Positions 24,146 through 36,949 of a DNA stretch of 64,000 nt are shown piece by piece. The DNA is taken from assembly GCF_001659605.2 (NCBI RefSeq), contig NC_035165.2:12582445-12646444 (forward strand). Direction: 5' to 3'. Position 1 is the stretch's first letter, and each line of letters begins with the position of its first letter. Both the position numbers and the translations under genes were made by a program. Under the pieces are notes generated by a model. It was not told the DNA's origin and searched no databases. It was given only the letters and a program-made list of their open reading frames with translations. The DNA is from Manihot esculenta. Taxonomy: Eukaryota; Streptophyta; Magnoliopsida; Malpighiales; Euphorbiaceae.

Positions 24146-26439
24146 GGTGAGGTACTCGGTCGGATGAATCCTCTATCTACCAGCTCTTGCAACTGTTCTT
24201 TTAACTCTTTCAATTCTGCTGGTGCCATCCTGTAGGGAGGGATAGAGATCGGTCTGGTTCCAGGCATCAATTCTATCTCGAACTCTATCTCCCTAGCAGG
24301 TGGTAAACCTGGCAGCTCATCTAGGAAAACGTCTAAGAACTCACTGACCACGGGCACTGAGGCGGGCTCTCTAACATGACTATCCAGCTCCCTCACATGA
24401 GCCAGAAAACCCTGACAACCCCTCCTGAGTAGCCTACGAGCCTGAAGGGCTGATATCAAACCTCTAGGTGTACTCTCCCTGTCTCCTCTGAAGACAACCT
24501 CTGACCCATCCTGACATCTGAACCTGACTACCTTGTCTCTGCAATCCAAGATAGCACCATGGGTAAATAGCCAATCCATCCCTAGAATGACGTCAAAATC
24601 TGTCAAGTCTAGAACCACAAGGTCGGCAGAAAGGCATCTTCCCTCTATAAAAACTGGACTATACTGGCAGACTGACTTTGCCACTGACGGGTCACACTTG
24701 GGTCCACTGACCCATAGGGGACACTCTAACCCAGAGACCATCAATCCCAACCTCTCGACGGCCCTCGGAGCAATGAAAGAATGAGATGCACCAGGGTCCA
24801 TTAATGCATACACATCAGAACAACTAATGATGAGATTACCTGACACCACGGTGTTGGATGTGTTTGCCTCCTGCTGAGTCATGGTGAAGATCCGTGCTGG
24901 GGCTGATGGACCTTCACCTCTGAAACCCGCTAAAGAAGAGGCTGCCCCTCTTTCTCTGCCTCTGCCACTAGCCTGAGTCGCGGCTGGAGCTGCTGGCTGT
25001 GCCACACTACCTGAAGCTGTCTGCTGAGACTGTGCCCCAAAGGCTGCCCTAAGACACTCCCGAGCCATGTGGCCCTCTTGCCCACATCTGAAACAGGCTG
25101 CCGTCCCAGCCCGGCAGACTCCCTTGTGTGGCTTACCACACCTTGCACATACTGCATTATCTGCACCAGAGCTTGAGCCACTACCTAATCCCAGACCTGA
25201 CTTAATCTTGCTCCAGAACTTGTTCTTCTTAGACTTGGCCTTACCCCATCTCTTACTGCCTGAACTGAGAAAAGAAGGGTCTAACTTTCCCCCACCTGGG
25301 GTCTTGGAACCAGAAGGCTGTGCCACTGACTGCTTGACTTTCCCTTCGATGATAGCACTAGCCTCCATCCTTCGAGCCATATCCACTATGGCATGGAAAC
25401 TCTCCCTCTCTGCTGACTGAATCAAGGAGGAATACCTAGAATGGAGCCTCATGATATACCTCCTTGACTTCCTCTGATCTGTGTCTAGATTCTGCCCAGC
25501 ATACGACAACAGTTCCAAGAATCTGTCTGTATACTCATCCACGCTCATCTCATCTGTCTGCCTCAACTGCTCAAACTCAATCATTTTCAGCTCCCTGGAA
25601 CTGTCAGGGAAAGCCCATCCTGCAAACTCATTGGCAAACTCCTCCCAGGATAGACTATCCAACCTCGGGTTCACATAGTTCTTAAACCACTCTCGGGCCT
25701 TCTTGCATTTTAATGTGAACCCAGCCATCTGGATGGCTCTACTGTCATCAGCTCCTATCTCATCTGTAATTGTCCTGACCCTCTCAAGGTACACAAATGG
25801 GTCATCACCAGTTTCAAACTGGGGAGCACCTAGCTTCATGTAATCGGTCATCTTGACCTTGCTCCCTCCAGATGAGCTAGGCTTAGGCATTTGGGTTTCT
25901 GGGACAGTAGGTGCTGCAGGTGGTGGAGGAGGTGCAGCATCCCTTGGGGTAGGGTTTGCTGTACCTGGATGGTAGGGTGGGGGTGGATACATGGGGTACT
26001 GTGGGTACTGTGGGTAGAAAGGTGTGTATGGCATCTGAGAGTGATAAGGGTTAAAACTGGGGTAATCCGATGTGCCTCCCATCGAATACCCGGGATTATG
26101 TGAAAAGGGTGGGTAATAAGGTGGCTGAACAAATCCCGAGGCCTGAGTGCCTCCTTGGGACTCTCCCATTCCCTCTTCCGATACACTTACTCCGAGACTG
26201 CCATCCCTCCTCTGATCCACATCCATCTGATCCCCCACATTCTCTGACATATCCCCTTACACTGTTCCCCTCACTGATCTGCTTCTACCCAGATCCAAAG
26301 ACCTTCTAGGGTCTCTTACTGCTCTTTCTCTGCTAGACCTACTTGACATTGCCCTAGGCAATGCAGGAGGACGGGCATCAGTGCCCTCGTCCTGGGGTGG
26401 TACTCCAGTCAATCGTGCAGATCGACGAGTTCCTCTCAT
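24076..26439 (-). pseudogene. Tekay gag and protease, element A
   Basis: The gag start [15 protein letters not shown] is at 26439. A TAA (26257-26259) replaces a Gln codon shortly after RSRSVRGTV. The rest is open: proline-rich stretch, [19 protein letters not shown], a CCHC knuckle ([15 protein letters not shown]) near 25055-25100 and the protease motif [20 protein letters not shown] near 24750-24805. The frame runs into the start of RT and is lost at the 4-nt deletion. Confidence 0.9.
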
Positions 26440-26685
26440 CCTGTTTACTGAAAAACAGCACACATCACATAAACATTAGCATCAAATGGTTCATGTGCAA
26501 ACACACGAACCTGCATCACATACATCATATACATAGCATATCATTAATGCACATGCATAAAATCATGGCATTTCACATCATCATTCAAGACAGGACTCTT
26601 TATCCTATCCTAGTGGACATGATCTTCATATTGTGCTTGACCTTCTAGAACATCTATGAGCCCGACACTCTAGGTCCGACCATAT

Positions 26686-26707
26686 GAACCTAGGGCTCTG
26701 ATACCAA
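26686..26707 (-). other. Primer-binding site, element A
   Basis: - strand TGGTATCAGAGCCCTAGG, three bases inside the 5' LTR border; initiator tRNA-Met type. Confidence 0.85.
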
Positions 26708-26709
26708 TC

Positions 26710-29068
26710 TGTAACGACCCGAAAATCTGGACCGCTACCGGTGCTAGGATCCAGGTCGGCATAAGGCCGCCGGGACCCGTAGCAAGCCTAACATTCAACC
26801 TGTGAACCTGTTTAATCCCATACATGATCAACAACATACATAAAAATTTTGAACTTTTCCTTACATTCAGTCATTCTTTCATTCATTCACCAAACTCAAC
26901 CTGTGCATGCACTATACATAAACATAGTCATAAACATTAACTCCTCTTTGGAGTCTCATCATTGCCCCACTGGGGTGACATAACATGTATTGAGTTTGGT
27001 TTACAATAATCATCATTAAACATTAAGATCATGTACTAGAAAGGGATTAACATAATACTATGGTCAAGCACAACTCTAAACTTTCATAAGCATTATTACA
27101 TGACATTCTATATCATACTTTTACATGACTGTACTCAACATAACATAACAACATTTATCATGTCCACTCTAGCTATTACATGACTATGACTTCATTACTC
27201 TTGCTGACCTCCTGGTCTACCCTGTACCTGCAAACCTGGGGGTTAAGGGAGAGGGGTGAGCTACTAGAGCCTAGTGAGCATAATAGTAAAAACATATATT
27301 AACATTCATACTTTCATTAAATGCGTCACATCACAGATAATTCACATCAAGGGTGAACCTGTCACCAAATAGTCCCAGCATCATATCCGTGCCAGGCCGT
27401 AGAATGGGGTCCTGGTCTTCCTGTCATATCATAGCATTACTTACCATTGCCCCAGGGCCTCATCTGGCACCTGGTCTTTGTGTTCCATACCGTGCCAGGC
27501 CGTAGAATGGGGTCCTGGTCTTTCATACCGTGCCAGGCCATAGAATGAGGTCCTGGTCTTTCATACTGTGTCAGGCTATAGAATGGGGTCCTGGTCTTTC
27601 CTCAGGGACTAATTGGATCATACAGCATTCACCCACATTTACAACCAAGAATGCAGTGCAACATATTCGTGGATTCTAATGCAACAACCTATTATATCTC
27701 ATGGCATTCGTGATGCATGAATCATGCTGAAACATTTATTATTTACTTTAAAACATAAAGAGTTATTCCACTCACCTCTGGTTAGCTCAGACCAGACACT
27801 GGAGCAGCTGACTCACTGCTGGGGTCCTCGGTTCCTCGGGTCCGAACCTACACAGGTGGACTCAAATGAGGGACCAAACATCTATGAACATGACTCTAAA
27901 AATACTCCCCAAAAACCCCTTAAAACACCTAAAAACATTCATAGAAAACATGCAAAGGAGGGCTGAACAGGGCACTTTCGGCGGCAGGTTCGACGGCCGA
28001 AAGGGCCTCTAGAGCCGAAAGTCATGCACCTTCGGCGGCACTTTCGGCGGCCGAAGGTTCCCTCTAGAGACGAAACTCATGCATGTTCGGCGGCACTTTC
28101 GGCGGCCGAAAGTCCCTTCCAGAGCCGAAAGTCATCTTTCGGGGGCAGGGTTCGGCAGCCGATCCATGCTACCACAGGCAGGTTTGGCGGCCGAAAGAAC
28201 CTTCGGCTGCCGAACCTGGTTTCTCCCAAAAGGGCAGAAACTCAGCTCAACATGCATAAACGCCTCCCAACTCATTCAATCATGCATTTTCCTATTCTAC
28301 AACATGCATACTTAAGCATACAAGCTCCTAGGGGCTTCAAACTATCCTAAACCCCATCTACAACACATCAAACATGTATATCCAACATACATTGCTCATA
28401 TAATCACATAAAACCTAACAAAGCTCAACTAACCTAAACATGCATTTCTACCCCATAGATCAACTTAAAGCTTGCTTAAAACATAAAATGAGTTCAAGAT
28501 CGGCTCTTACCTCTTGAAGATCGAGAGAGAGACGACCTAAACTTGGAGAACCAAGGAAAAGAGCTCCTGAGTCTTCCAAGCCTCAAAACTTGCTTAAATG
28601 CTCAAATCTCTTCAAATCAACAAAAAGCTTGTTAAAACATGAAAGATCGGAGGAAAAAACAACAAAAACGAACCAAATGAGAGCATGAACTCACCGTGGC
28701 TGAAAATGGGGAGAAAACTCGCCCGTTTCGGCCATGGAGCTCTTATATAGGGCTGGCAGACCACCTTTCGGCAGCCGAACTTTCGGCCGCCGAACATGCT
28801 CCCACATCTCATGCAAGTTCGGTGGCCGAACCTTTGAGACTTATGGAAGCCTAACATGCCCCCCTAAACCATCCCACGTTCGACGGCCGAACCTGGAAAT
28901 GCCTCCTTGGTCTTTTTCATACAAAACTCAATTTCCTTTTCACTTAAAAACATAAAATACATTAAAATATTTTATAAAAACATGATTTTACCCTTCTAGA
29001 GGTTTTCGACATCCAAAATTCCACCGGACAGTAGGAATTTCGATACCGGAGTCTAGCCGGATATTACA
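26710..29068 (-). repeat. Tekay element A 5' LTR
   Basis: 2359 bp, same termini as the 3' LTR. It is 33 bp longer mainly because its GTGCCAGGC minisatellite (27390-27600) has one more unit. Palindrome clusters at about 27970-28210 and 28770-28890. Confidence 0.93.
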
Positions 29069-30308
29069 CTCATGCAATTCCTAATGGGTCTGAATGAGGC
29101 CTTCAGGACTGTGAGAGACCAGGTATTGGGGATGGACCCTTTACCAACAGTGAATAAGGCTTACTCGATGGTTGTGAAATTTGAGTCTTAAAGAGAAATT
29201 TTGGGGACAATGAATGACAATTCAGAATCCCTTGCCCTATTGAACAAGACTCAAACTTAGAATTTGTCCAGACCAAGAAGGTCTGAGATTAAGAAGGGAC
29301 ATTGCACCTTCTGTAACATGGATGGCCACACTCGGGAAGGGTGTTTTAAATTGATTGGCTATCCTGACTAGTTCAAGACCAAGAACAAGGCTGGAACCCA
29401 ATCTGTGAAGGGTCATAGAAGTACCAAAATTATGGCAGCTATTGAAGGAAACAAGTTAGAAGAGGAAAATCTACTGGAATATCTGGACACATCAAGTAGA
29501 ATACATGAATTGACATCCATATTGAGCTCTTTAAAACAAGAATTCTCTCAACTTGTAAAGGGAAAAGAACTCTTGCCCCAAGCACATCTCATGGACCTTA
29601 GGCACATTTCATGGACTTTGTAGGTAAGCCTACTCTTTATGACACTTGCCATGCACAAATGCACACTGACCCTAGTTGGATCCTAGACACTAGAGCCACA
29701 AATCATATGTGTTCAAATAGCACCCTCTTCACCACTTTACATCCACTGCATAAGTATATATCTGTGTGCTTTCCAGATGGGAAAACAACTCAGGTTACTC
29801 AGTCTGGAAAGCTAAATCTTTTTGACAAGTTGACTTTAGATGATGTCCTATATGTTTCTCATTTTCAATATAATTTGATTTCTATTAATCAATTAATGAG
29901 TAGCTATGGCTATTGTATATTGATGTGCAATCATTATTGCTTTATACAGGACCCACTGAATAATAAGATGGTGGCCATAGACAAGAAACAAAGAGGCCTT
30001 TTTAGGCTAAACCAGGTGGTGGCCATAGGCAAGAAACAAAGAGGCCTTTTCAGGCTAAACCAGAAGAGTTTTTCCCATTCAGCTATAAGAAACTGCTTGC
30101 TTGAGATCATGAACTCTAATACTGGTCTTCACAGCTTTGTAAATAGCAGTCTTTCCCTAATGGATTTGAATAAAGAGCATTCCATGCAACATAAATAAGC
30201 ACATAATTGTATAATGACCATGAATGACATGCATGATAGACTAGGGAATGCATCAGTAGATAAACTCAAGCATATTAAAGGCATGAATGTTAGCAATGAG
30301 CCTATGAG
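29069..30308 (+). pseudogene. Copia gag zinc knuckle, protease and pre-integrase, continued
   Basis: Continues the copia frame interrupted at 19033: MQFLMGLNEAFRTVRDQVLG, several stops, CCHC knuckle CTFCNMDGHTREGC near 29310-29345, then the protease SWILDTRATNHMCSNSTLF near 29680. The protease active site reads D-T-R instead of D-T/S-G, so it is dead. GAG-pre-integrase motif HDRLGNASVDKLKHIKGM lies near 30235. It is cut at 30308 by the next Tekay LTR. Stops near 29190, 29258, 29371 and 29623. Confidence 0.85.
29968..30063 (+). repeat. 48-bp in-frame tandem duplication in copia
   Basis: Two adjacent 48-bp units (29968 and 30016), each encoding VAI(D/G)KKQRGLFRLNQ. They differ at a few bases. 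Confidence 0.9.
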
Positions 30309-32459
30309 TGTAATACCCGACTAAACTCCGGCGTCAGAATTCCAACTTTTCGATGGAATCCGGAATTCCCGAAGCTGGAATCCCCTTAGAAGGATAAAAT
30401 AAGGATTTTATAAAATGAATTTTGAAAATTTTAAGGTTTTAAGAAAGAAAGAAAAGAGTTTTGAAGAAAATAGTTTTGGAGGGGAAAAACCAGGTTCGGC
30501 CGCCGAAGGTGGTGCCGCCGCAGGATCTCCCCTTTCGGCCCCCAAAGGTGGTTTCGTCCAGCCACCTATAAGAGACCTTCAGCCTGAAGATGAGGGAGTT
30601 TTCTCTCCATTTTCGGGCATAGGTGAGTCTTTGCCCTTCCTTTGGTGATTTTGTTGTTTATTCTTCAAATGCCTCAAAGAAATTCATGAGTTTTGCCTTG
30701 TTTTTGAAGATTTGAGCTTGAATCCAAGTTTTGAAACCTTGGAGACCTCCGGAGACCGTTTTACCTCATCTCCACATTGGGGTTGCTGTCACCTTTAGAT
30801 CTCCAAGAGGTAAGCCTAGATCCTTGTTTTTCTTATGTTTTAATCAAGTTTTAAGAAAGGGTTAAGGGTTAGAAATGCATGAAATGGTTAGATCTAATGT
30901 TATAGGGTTTGAGTTGGGTTGTTTATGAATGTTTGCTCTTATGATGTTTTTATTGTTGTTTGTTGGGGTTTAGGCTAGTTTTTATGCCCTTATGCATGTT
31001 TGAGTGAGTATGCATGTTTTGAGGAGTTGGGTGTGAGGATTTGAGAAGTTTTGGAGGCTTAGTACATAGGGCAGAATCGGGTTCTGCCTTGCTGGAGAAC
31101 CCAGGTTTGGCCGCCGAACCTGCTTGTGGAGGCAGCCTTTTGGCAGCCTAACTTGCCCCTGAAAGCATGACTTTTGGATCTGTGAAGGGGTTTCGGCCGC
31201 TGAACCCGCCCCCGAAAGTCCCTAACTTTCGGATCTGTATGCAGTTTAGACCACCGAACCTGCCCTCGAAAGTCCCTGACTTTCGGATCTGTGAGGGACC
31301 TTCGGCCGCCGAACTTGCCGCCGAAAGTCCCTTGCCCAGCCTTCCTTTGCTTGTTTTATGTGCATGTTTTGTTATGTTTTAGGGGGTTTTTGGTGAGTTG
31401 TTTTGAGTCTTGTGATAGCTATGTTTGATCCCTCATTTGAGTCCATCTGTGTAGGATCGGATCTAGGAGACCGTAGAGGCCTTCAGTGAGCTAGTTGCAT
31501 CATTGTTAGGCAAGCGTCAGCCAGAGGTGAGTAGAACGAAACTATCTTTTCAAAGTAACTAAACTTTTAAGCATGTTCATGCATCATGAATGCCATGTTT
31601 ATGTATTAGGATGTTTGCATTAGAATTCACGAATATGATGCATTGCATAATTTATTGTTGATGTGGATGGATATTGGATGATCCACTAGCCCTCGATATG
31701 ATATAATATGATATGATACGGAAGTTCAGGTCGAGACTCATTCTACGCCCCTGGCAATATGTAAGAGAAAGTCCAGGTCGAGACCCATTCTACGCCCCTG
31801 GCATTATGAATATGTTATGTTATGTTTAAGCGAAAGTCCTGAGGAGCTCCGTCGAGGGCCGGGCACATTGGAATATGTAGAGGGTTACTGGTGACAAGTC
31901 CATCTTGATGTGAATTGTTTGTGTTGTGACGCATTTCATATGAGAATATGTTTATTAAATTGTTTTTATTGTTCTGCTCACTAGGTTCTTGTAGCTTATC
32001 CCTTTCCCCTAACCCCAGGTTTGCAGGGTTGAAGATAGCTTGGGAAGCCGGCATAGTAGCTGGTATAGTTTAATGTAATAGAATAATTGTGGACATGTAT
32101 TGTATAATGGATTATAATTGTGCTTTGCCCTAGTTTTTACCTTTGTAATCCCTCTTAACACGATCATTATGTAAAAGTTTTTAATTATGAGTTATGTTTG
32201 AACCATGGTTGAGACATATGATGTTAACCATTCTAGAGAATTTGATAAGGGATCTAGCATGGGTTTTATGTTTTCAGTATGATGCATGTACAGGTTGAGC
32301 TTGATTTCATGGAATATTTAAGTTTTTGTGTTATTGTATGATCATGTATGTGATTTTAACAGGTACACAGGATGTATAATAGGCTTGCTATGGGTTCCGG
32401 TGACCTTAAGTCGATCTGAATCCTAGTGCCGGTAGCGGTGCGATTTCCGGATCGTTACA
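30309..32459 (+). repeat. Tekay LTR of element B
   Basis: 2151 bp, TGTAATACCCGACTAAAC to GATCGTTACA, more diverged than the other LTRs. Palindrome clusters at about 30490-30560 and 31100-31330. Minisatellite with CATTCTACGCCCCTGGCA units at about 31720-31805. Donor-like GGTGAGTC at 30622-30629. The primer site is altered to TGATATCAGAGCCC (32463-32476). Confidence 0.9.
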
Positions 32460-32727
32460 GAGTGATATCAGAGCCCTAGGTTCATATGGTCGGACCTAGA
32501 GTGTTGGGCTCATAGATGTTATAGAGGGCAAGCACATTAGGAAAAATCATGTCCACTAGGATAGGATGTAGAGTCCTATCTTAACAAATGTATGATGATG
32601 TGTAATGCCATGATATTATGCATGTACATTAATGATATGTTATGTATATGTTGTGGGTTCATGTGTGACCACATGAACCATATGATGCTAATGTTTATGT
32701 GATATATGTTGTTTTTCAGAAGACAAG

Positions 32728-33377
32728 ATGCGAGGCTCACGTCGATCTGCACGATTGACTGGAGTTCCACCTGAAAATGAGGGCATGGATGCCCTTCCTC
32801 CTACTGCTCTGTTGAGAGCACGGTCGAGTAGGACTAATAGAGGAGAAACATCAAGGGACCCTAGAAGGCCTTTTAATGTAAACAGAAGGACAACAGATCC
32901 GGGAAGGATGTCAGCAGATGTTAGGGAAACAATGGAGGATGAACAAAGAAGAGACGGAAGTCTGGGTGTGAGTTTTTCAGGAGAGGGTATGGGAGAATTT
33001 CAATGAGGCGCTCAGGCCTTGGGTTTTGCTTACCCACCTCAGTACCAACCCTAGCCACAGGGACCCAGGTATCCGATGGGTGGCCCATCGGATTTCTCTA
33101 GCTACCACCCATACCCCTCACACATGCCCTATCCTCCCTATTACCCACCATATCCACCATATCCCATGTTTTCACTTCCACCCTTTTATAACTCAAATCC
33201 AACAAACCCTAATCCAGGGAATGCTGCACCACCTCCTCCCCCAGAAGAGCAAAAAATTCCTGAAACCCAACCACCCAAACCTAACCCATCAGCAGGTTGC
33301 AAGATTAAAATGACGGACTATTTGAAGTTGGATGCTCCCAAATATGAAACAGGTGATGATCCGTTTGAGTATCTCAA
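32728..33377 (+). pseudogene. Element B first gag, N-terminal part
   Basis: [19 protein letters not shown] starts at 32728, eight bases after a TTGTTTTTCAG acceptor-like motif. TGA at 33004-33006 and a later TAG interrupt it. Homology continues through the Pro/Tyr-rich linker and MTDYLKLDAPKYETGDDPF to 33377, where a solo LTR is inserted. After the LTR, 35410-35462 gives KTVKMITDELGASDSRA and then breaks off. Confidence 0.85.
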
Positions 33378-35409
33378 TGTAATACCTGGCTAGACCCCGG
33401 CACCGAAATTTCTACCTTCAGGTGGAATCTCCGTTGGAATCTGGAATTTCTCGGATGTCGGAGCCTTCTAGAAGGGTAAAATAAAGGTTTTCTAAAATGT
33501 TTTTATATGTTCTTATGGTTTTAATGAAGAAAGAAATTGAATTTTGAAAGAAAAGGTTTTGGAGGAGAAACCCAAGTTCGGCCGCCGAACATGGTGGAGT
33601 TGCGGAGGCACTTTTGACCTCCGAAGGTGGTCTGGCCAGCCACCTGTAAAAGGCCCCCTGTTCAAAAATGGACGAGTTTTCTCTCTCCATTTCCGGGCAA
33701 GGTGAGTCTCTGCCACCCCCTTGTTGATCTTGTGTTTCCTCCTCAAAACCTTCAAGATTTTTATGAGTTTTTACCATGTTTTGAAGATTTTAAGCAAAAA
33801 TCAAAGTTTTGAAACTTAGAGACCCTTGGAGCTCGTTCCTCCATATCTCCAAGTTTGGAATCGCATCTCCTCTCGATCTTCAAGAGGTAAGTGTAGATCC
33901 TCATCTTCTCTTATGTTTTAAGTAAGTTTTGAGGGGTTTCAAGGGTGTTTAATGTTTAATGCATGCTTAGGGTTTATGTTAGTTAAATGATGAATGTATG
34001 TTTATGAGATGATATATTGATGTTTGTTGGGGTTTAGGCTAGTTTTATGCCCCTATATGCTTGAATGAATGTATATGCATGTTTTGGAATAGTTGAATAC
34101 ATGTTGTGAAGTTTTGGGTGGCTGGATGTGAGAGGCAAAATCGGGTTCTGCCCTTTGGGAGAGCCCAGGTTCGGCCGCTGAACCCGCCTGTGGAGGCGGC
34201 TTTAGGCCGCCTAAACTCGCCCCCGAAAGTTGGACTTTCGGCTCTGGAGGGGAGTTTCGGCCGCCGAACCTGCCCCCGAAGGATGGTGATTTTCGACTCT
34301 GGAAGGACTTTCGGCCGCCGAACCCTGCCCCCGAAAGTGCTTGACTTTCGGCTCTGGAGGGACCTTCGACCGCCGAACCTGCCGCTGAAAGTCCCCTGCC
34401 CAGCCTTTCTTTGCATTTTTTCTATGCATATTTTATGATGTTTTAGGGGGTTTTTGGGGAGTTTTTTAGAGTATGTTTGGTCCCTCATTTGAGTCCACCT
34501 GTGTAGGTTCCGACCCGAGGAACCGAGGAGGCCAACAGTGTTAGCTGTTTCAGAGTCAGCCAGAGGTGAGTAGAACATAGCTCTTTCATTTCTAACGCAA
34601 TCAAACTTTTGAGCATGCTCATGCATCACGAATGCCATGTTATGTAATAGGTTGCTTGCATTAGAATTCACGAATATGATGCATTGCATAAATTGCTGTT
34701 GATGTGGATGGTTATTGGATGACCCACTAGCCCTCGATATAATATGCTATGTTATGATGTGGAAGTCCAGGTGTGGCCTGCACTACGCCTCTGGCACAAT
34801 TGGACTATGTAGAGGGTTATTGGTGACAAGTCCATCCGTGATGTGAATTGTTTATGGTGTGATGCATTTCATGATGGCATATGTTTATAATTGTTTTATG
34901 GTTCTGCTCACTGGGCTTTAGTAGCTCACCCCTTTCCCCTAACCCCCAGGTTGCAGGGCCAAAGGTAGCTCAAGAAGTCAGCAAGGGTAAAGGCTATGTT
35001 ATGTAATAGACTAGTAGTGGACATGATATGTAAAATGATGTAATGTAAAGTAATGTAATGAGGATTAGTATTGTGCTCGGCTCTAATGTAAGGTTAATCC
35101 CTGTTGTACATGATCTTTATGTTAATGTTTTAATGATGGCATATGTTGAACCAAGCTTGTTGTATGTTATGTTGACCCAACTGGAGCATTTGATGAGGGC
35201 TCCAGTATGGGGTTTTATATTTATAGTTATGGTACATGCACAGGTCAAGCTTGGTATATGGAAAGTTTAAAATTTTTATGAAAATGTATGATCATGTATG
35301 GGATTTATCAGGTATGATAGGATGTATGTTAGGCTTACTACGGGTCCCAGCGACCTTAAGTCGATCTGGATCCTAGCGCCGGTAGCGATCCGGTTTTCGG
35401 ATTGTTACA
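33378..35409 (+). mobile_element. Tekay solo LTR in gag of element B
   Basis: 2032 bp from TGTAATACCTGGCTAGAC to GATTGTTACA, flanked by CTCAA (33373-33377 and 35410-35414). No internal region, so it arose by recombination between the two LTRs of a full element. Palindrome clusters at about 33575-33640 and 34165-34390. The gag frame reads through cleanly when the LTR and one duplication copy are ignored. Confidence 0.95.
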
Positions 35410-35462
35410 CTCAAGACGGTGAAAATGATAACTGATGAGTTGGGGGCTAGTGACAGTAGAGC

Positions 35463-36949
35463 CAAGGGCAATGTCTTGTAGATCAAGTAGAGAGGGAACG
35501 TCAAGGGACCCTAGAAGGTCTTTTGATGTAAGCAGGAGGGGAACAGTTCAGGATAGAATGTCAGCTGATGTGAGGGGATCAGAGGAGGATGAATAGAGAA
35601 GAGATGGTAGCTTGGGCATGAGTATGTCCGAAGAGGGTATGGGAGAATCTCAAGGAGGCGCTCAGGCCTCGGGGTTTGGTTATCCACCCCAATATCAACC
35701 CTTTCCACAGGGTCCAGGGTATCCGATGGGGGGTACATCAGATTACTCCAGCTTTAACCCATATCCCTCCTACATGCCTTACCCTCCTTTTTACCTACTA
35801 TATCCCTAGTACCTTATGTATCCACCCTCACCCTTCTATCCAAATCCAGCAAACCCTAACCCAGGGAATGTTGCACCTCCTGCTCCACCAGCAGAACCTG
35901 TAGCCCCAGAAATCCAAACACCTAAACCTAGCTCATCTGTGGGGAGCAAGGTAAAGATGACAGATTACCTGAAGCTGGATGCTCCCAAGTTCAAGACGGG
36001 TGATGATCCGTTTGAGTACCTCAAAACGGTTAAAATGATAACAGATGAGTTGGGGGCAAATGATAGTAGAGCCATTCAAATGGCGGGGTTCACACTGAAA
36101 TGCAAGAAAGCATGAGAATGGTTCAAAAATTATGTGGACCCGAGGTTGGAGAGCTTATCCTGGGAGGAGTTTGCAAATGAGTTTGCTGGATGGGCATTTC
36201 TAGACAGTTCCAAAGAGTTGAAAGTTGTTGAGTTTGAACAGCTAAGGAAGACAGAAGAGATGAGTGTCGACGAGTATACCGACAGGTTTCTGGAGTTGCT
36301 GCAGTATGTGGGTCAGGCATACGACACAGATCAAAAGAAAGCTAGGAGGTATACCATGAGGCTCCACCCTAGGTATTCCTCCCTGATCCTTGCAGCAGAG
36401 AGGGAGAGCTTCCACACCATTGTGGATGCAGCACGGAAGATGGAGGCTAGTGCCATCATTGAGGGGTCAGTTAAGCAATCAGTGGCACAGTCTTCGAGTT
36501 CCAAGACCCCAGGCAGGGGAAAGTTAGATCCCTCTTCTCTGAGTGCAGCAGCTTTAGGCGGTAAAAAGTGGGACAGAGGCCTCAGAAAGCCAAAGAAGAA
36601 TAAGTTCTGGAACAGGTTAAAGTCAGGTCTGAGTTTAGGTGGTGGCTCGAGCTCAGGTTCAGATGGTTCAGAATGCTTGAGGTGTGGTAAGCCACACAAG
36701 GGAGTATGTCGGTTTGAGACAACAGCCTGCTTCAGGTGTGGGCAGGAGGGACACATGGCTCGAGAGTGTCCTAGGGCAGCTTTTATGGCACCGTCCCAGC
36801 AGACCGCTTCAGGTAGTGTGGCTCAGCCAGTAGCTCCAGCCATGACTCAAGGCAGTGGCAGAGGCAGAGGGAGAGGGGCAGCCTCTTCTTCAGCAGGTTC
36901 CCGAGGTGAAGGTCCATTAGCTCCAGCTCGGATCTTCACTATGACATAG
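35463..36949 (+). pseudogene. Element B second gag with zinc knuckles
   Basis: Begins within the sequence corresponding to gag codon ~32 (GGGCAATGTCTTG) without an ATG region of its own. It continues through MSADVRGSEEDE, stop codons at about 35597 and 35809, the MTDYLKLDAPKFKTGDDPF block, a TGA at 36113-36115, the capsid block [16 protein letters not shown] and the CCHC knuckle [15 protein letters not shown] near 36729-36770. It stops at TAG 36947-36949 where the intact copy has CAG. Confidence 0.88.

Larger units (their letters stand above)
19034..29068 (-). mobile_element. Full-length Tekay/Del-like gypsy element A, non-functional
   Basis: 10,035-bp complete insertion in the copia gag, flanked by a perfect 5-bp duplication CTCAT (19029-19033 and 29069-29073). 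On the - strand it has 5' LTR 26710-29068, primer site, gag-pol (26439 down to 21458), purine tract and 3' LTR 19034-21359. The polyprotein is broken by three nonsense codons and a 4-nt deletion. The LTRs differ at several sites in their first 65 bp alone and by one minisatellite unit, so this insertion is clearly older than the one at 51804. Confidence 0.95.
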
